From assembly GCF_000296815.2 (NCBI RefSeq), contig NZ_CAIT01000007.1:620001-684000 (forward strand): a stretch of DNA of 64,000 nucleotides, in the 5' to 3' direction. Shown in pieces: positions 61,110-64,000 of the stretch. A program made the position numbers and the translations under genes. Below the pieces are notes generated by a model. It searched no databases. It was not told the DNA's origin and saw only the letters and a program-made list of their open reading frames with translations. Each line of letters opens with the position of its first letter. Position 1 is the stretch's first letter. The stretch is from Fibrisoma limi BUZ 3. GTDB lineage: Bacteria; Bacteroidota; Bacteroidia; Cytophagales; Spirosomataceae.

Positions 61110-63032
61110 CTACCACGTTTGATTTAGCCGCCCCAAGGCTCCCTGAGCGTTCCTATTACCCTGCCGGGCTGACACCCGATACCATTGCACCGCTTTGTTT
61201 TCGTTTTGCTCAACGCCCTCCCCCAGTTCATATAGCGTTCCGACGTAGTATTGTCCATCTGCGTTTCCCTGATTGGCCGCCCGCATATACCACTTCAAGG
61301 CTTCGGTTTTATTAGCAGCGACACCATGCCCTTCGTCGTACATAATTCCCAGGTTGATCTGCCCTCCTGCGTTCCCTTGCTCGGCAGCCGCCCGGTACCA
61401 TTTCAGCGCCTGGGTATAATCCTTCGACGTTCCAAGGCCGTTGTAGTACATTGACCCCAGGTTATTTTGTCCATCGGCATTACCGGCGGTTGCTGCTTTC
61501 TGATACCATTTTAGGGCTTCAGTGTAGTTGCGCGCCACGCCCAATTCATGCTCGTACATATAACCGAGATTTGTTTGCCCAATAGGTGATCCCAAGTTGG
61601 CAGCCTTCTGGTACCAGTAAATTGCCTTCTTGTAATCTCGTACTTGGTAGTACTGATACCCTACCTCGTAGCAGGAATCAGCCATCGAAAGAGCAGCCAG
61701 TACTTCGTCTGTCACCTCCCCGATCTCAGCAGCTGGCGTCACGATGGCCTGGGGCGAAGCCGCCTGAACAGCTGGCGTAGAGGACTGAATACGAGAAATC
61801 CACACTCCAGCGACGACCACTACGGTACCCAGCGCGAGAAGCGCCCAGACTCGACGGGGTTGGTGTTGAAGCCTGTTCAGCCATTTGCTAGCCCCTGTGT
61901 TTCCGTGTACGTTCGAAATAGGAGCCAGTGAGCCATCCGGTGTGAGCGACATATTCTCGTAGTTCACGGGGCTAGCCATCATCTCAATCGGAGTAATGAC
62001 CGTATTAGGCTCCTGAATCTGTGTAAATTCTTCCAGATACGGTTGCGCCTGGTGGCTGTCGTTGGGTACATTATTAGCCTGGACAGTTTCTGCCGGGTGA
62101 GCATCGGTCGCCTTCGCAGGCATGACTCCGATCTCAGCAGATTGATCGACATGCAGTGCCGCCTTTAGTGTCTCCTTCATTTCCTGGCAGCGTTGGTAGC
62201 GCTGACCTGGGTGTTTAGCCGTAGCTTTCGCAATAATGGCGTCGATCCGTTGGAGTACCCGCTTGTCTTTGGCTGATACGTTCGTTAGGAGTTCCGTCAA
62301 CTTGGGAAGCGGTTCGTTCCGAATCTTGTTCTGCACCTGAACGACCATATCAAAATTCGTTACCTGCGGATAAGGCGAACTCCCGACAAACATTTCCCAG
62401 AGCGTTACGCCCAGTGAGTAGATATCGCTCCGCCAGTCAACAGCCGCTGGATTCACAATCTGCTCCGGACTCATGTATGCTACCGAACCCATCTGTAGCT
62501 TTGGATCGGTCAGGGTGCTTTCGAATGTAGAGATGCGCGAGATACCAAAATCCAGAATTTTTGGATTTCCATCGGGTTCAATGATGATATTACTCGGCTT
62601 AATATCGCGGTGGACGACACCCTGCTCCTGCCGGGAGCCGATCTCTACTACTACATGATGAGCATAATCGAAGGCATCCAGTAGTTGGGCAAACATCCGG
62701 ATTGTAACTTCGGGCTGGCGGTATGTTTCAGGACTGCTACGCAAATGCTCAGACAGCGTTTTTCCTTCGACGAACTCCATGACAAACGCATCCCGATCGG
62801 GGTCCAGCCCCAGGATCCGGACAATCCGCGGATGATTTAACATCTCAAGAATCTCAGCTTCCCGGATAAACCGGCGCCGAATCGGTTCATCGTCCCGAAG
62901 CTGCTCCAGCAAAAATTTCACGGCTACCCGTTCGCGTTTGCCCCACACCCGCTGCGCTTCATAGACCACGCCCATGCCCCCAGCCTTGATCTTGCGGGTT
63001 ATTTCGTAGTCGAATAGTTTAGTGCCAATCAT
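61110..63032 (-). CDS. Transmembrane Ser/Thr protein kinase with Sel1-repeat sensor domain
   Basis: 640 residues. The cytosolic kinase domain (about 8-290) has the Gly loop KAGGMGVVYEA, Lys39 in VAVKFLLEQ, the catalytic loop HRDIKPSN (141-148) and DFG at 161-163, with SPEQ in the activation segment; all catalytic residues are present, so it should be active. After a ~100-residue Thr/Pro-rich linker comes one TM helix (394-413). Outside it, Sel1-like repeats of ~36 residues run from about 455 to 640 (AIYWYQKAANLGSPIGQTNL, YTEALKWYQKAATAGNADGQ and so on). The Sel1 part should sit in the periplasm and sense a partner. Threonine kinases of this kind control T6SS in Pseudomonas (PpkA). Confidence 0.92.
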   Translation of the reverse strand: MIGTKLFDYEITRKIKAGGMGVVYEAQRVWGKRERVAVKFLLEQLRDDEPIRRRFIREAEILEMLNHPRIVRILGLDPDRDAFVMEFVEGKTLSEHLRSSPETYRQPEVTIRMFAQLLDAFDYAHHVVVEIGSRQEQGVVHRDIKPSNIIIEPDGNPKILDFGISRISTFESTLTDPKLQMGSVAYMSPEQIVNPAAVDWRSDIYSLGVTLWEMFVGSSPYPQVTNFDMVVQVQNKIRNEPLPKLTELLTNVSAKDKRVLQRIDAIIAKATAKHPGQRYQRCQEMKETLKAALHVDQSAEIGVMPAKATDAHPAETVQANNVPNDSHQAQPYLEEFTQIQEPNTVITPIEMMASPVNYENMSLTPDGSLAPISNVHGNTGASKWLNRLQHQPRRVWALLALGTVVVVAGVWISRIQSSTPAVQAASPQAIVTPAAEIGEVTDEVLAALSMADSCYEVGYQYYQVRDYKKAIYWYQKAANLGSPIGQTNLGYMYEHELGVARNYTEALKWYQKAATAGNADGQNNLGSMYYNGLGTSKDYTQALKWYRAAAEQGNAGGQINLGIMYDEGHGVAANKTEALKWYMRAANQGNADGQYYVGTLYELGEGVEQNENKAVQWYRVSARQGNRNAQGALGRLNQTW

Positions 63033-63047
63033 ACCTGGAATGACGTC

Positions 63048-64000
63048 TCAGAGCGTCTCGTTTGGGGATGGTGTGGAGCTGGGCGAATTCGGAAGCTGCT
63101 GTCCTTTTCGGTTAATCCGGTAGGTCTTACCCTGCTGGTCCGTTACTTCGGCGGTACAGTTATTATCTTCTTCGAAGGTCTGTGCAGTGATATACTTACG
63201 GGGCGCGATGAGTTCATAACCGTCTAAGTTGACGTAGCCCCACCAGTCGCCCCTTCGCACCGGTATCATCCCGCAGGATTGGCTCGGGTTACCCATCAAA
63301 TCATAGATTTTACCTTGCTGGCTGATGACTTTCGGTGAATCATCAATGGTAACGGGTATTAAGCCCCATTTGAATTGTGAGAGTTTAACCTGTTCAAATT
63401 GTGGAGAGAATACTAACCGACCACCAGTGCGTCGCAGACCAAGTTTACCCTGTTTGTCCTGCACTACCTCCAGTTTCATCCGGCTCAGCGTCTGTACAAC
63501 CTTTAGTCCACTGTCATCCGAGCTGTCCTGGCTATCAGCGGGCTTCTTTCCCTGACTCGTTTCATCTGCCTTTTCTGCAACCGGAGCAACCATCGGCGGC
63601 TTGGCAACAGGTTCAGGACGTTCGGGCAAGCTACTGACGGCCACTTTCGGTGCTCGCAAGGCATCTGGTTCCCTAGTCCGCGATTGACCAAACCGCCACC
63701 ATAATCCATAGCTTCCTCCGCATACGAGTATGACGACCATGACCCATAACCACCGCGCAGATCCACTTGCTCCAGGCTTACTGATCGATGGCTGTTTTTG
63801 AAGAACCGGTTGGTCAGGAGTATCCACTTTGCCATGAACCGGAGCGACCGCATCAACGCTGGCAAGGGCCGCTGAATATGCATACGATACTGATGGTTCT
63901 GGCCGTGGTACCCCAATCAGCGTTACGGCATCATCTGGCTCTGTGGCCTCTGGCCGGGTGTAAATGGGAAGTACAATTTTGGAAGCCGGCTGCACATCCC
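63048..64000 (-). CDS. WG-repeat-like membrane protein, cut by the window edge
   Basis: The frame is open to the end of the window, so the N-terminus is missing or starts at the GTG at 63995. A Pro/Ala-rich cytosolic part is followed by one TM helix (about 85-105 of the visible part: WLWVMVVILVCGGSYGLWW), a disordered Pro/Glu/Ser linker, and from about 175 a beta-rich domain with WG-type units: DKQGKLGLRRTGGRLVFSPQ, FKWGLIPVTID, GDWWGYVNLDGYELIAPRKY. WG repeats bind proteins. It is 15 bp upstream of the kinase and co-transcribed; the short cytosolic segment could be a kinase target. Confidence 0.65.
   Translation of the reverse strand, partial: DVQPASKIVLPIYTRPEATEPDDAVTLIGVPRPEPSVSYAYSAALASVDAVAPVHGKVDTPDQPVLQKQPSISKPGASGSARWLWVMVVILVCGGSYGLWWRFGQSRTREPDALRAPKVAVSSLPERPEPVAKPPMVAPVAEKADETSQGKKPADSQDSSDDSGLKVVQTLSRMKLEVVQDKQGKLGLRRTGGRLVFSPQFEQVKLSQFKWGLIPVTIDDSPKVISQQGKIYDLMGNPSQSCGMIPVRRGDWWGYVNLDGYELIAPRKYITAQTFEEDNNCTAEVTDQQGKTYRINRKGQQLPNSPSSTPSPNETL

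Overview
The window looks like a chromosome segment of a Gram-negative Bacteroidota bacterium, most likely a Cytophagales member close to Spirosoma. This assignment is an inference. It rests on a SusC/SusD pair, an ASPIC/UnbV FG-GAP protein, a DUF2723 (GT117) membrane protein, a DUF4494 protein, a HYC_CC_PP protein, Bacteroidota-type promoter elements (TTTG, 19-20 nt, TAnnTTTG) and above all a Bacteroidota-type type VI secretion system (T6SSiii). No rRNA, tRNA or CRISPR was seen.

Layout. 1-14 kb is mostly housekeeping: folD (frameshifted in a G run), a DUF2723 protein, a CPA1 Na+/H+ antiporter, a MarR regulator divergent from an NAD(P)-binding reductase, grpE-dnaJ, queG, a TetR regulator and kynU. 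Two decayed insertion sequences lie here: an IS630-type transposase remnant near 6.1-6.4 kb and an IS3-type remnant near 8.0-8.35 kb that abuts a truncated DUF2141 gene. 14.5-20.4 kb is a minus-strand metal (probably copper) operon: HYC_CC_PP protein, TonB receptor, AraC regulator with an N-terminal HMA-like CxxC segment, Cys-rich four-helix copper-storage protein, His/Met-rich outer-membrane protein and a secreted HMA protein. 20.5-29.5 kb holds SusD, SusC and a divergent 1215-residue FG-GAP/ASPIC lipoprotein.

30.4-53.5 kb is a T6SSiii locus. It contains tssH (ClpV), a GH19-like lysozyme/chitinase split by a -1 frameshift at an A8 run, tssB, tssC, three tssD (Hcp) paralogues, tssI (VgrG), tssN on the opposite strand with its own promoter, a PAAR protein, an Rhs protein ending in a GH-E-like nuclease toxin, one intact and one broken TPR-type immunity candidate, a DUF4123 adaptor, an NlpC/P60-like amidase candidate with a small partner, two envelope lipoproteins, then tssE, tssF and tssG, an OmpA-type protein and another lipoprotein. 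tssK and the other T6SSiii envelope genes (tssO, P, Q, R) were not recognised here.

53.5-64 kb is a tightly packed minus-strand operon that converges on the T6SS with only 13 bp between the ends. In transcription order it encodes a WG-repeat membrane protein (cut by the window edge), a transmembrane Ser/Thr kinase with an extracytoplasmic Sel1 domain, a secreted two-domain protein, a large TPR protein, a lipoprotein, a paralogue of the two-domain protein and an OmpA protein. A beta-rich module occurs in both secreted paralogues and in the OmpA protein at the end of the T6SS run. This suggests that the two operons serve one envelope machine: a kinase/Sel1/TPR/OmpA sensing or anchoring system attached to T6SSiii. 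This is the best candidate for an undescribed system in the window.

Three frameshifts (folD, the GH19-like gene, the second TPR gene) all need one extra base in a homopolymer to be repaired. Systematic homopolymer undercalling in the assembly must be excluded before any of them is called biological.
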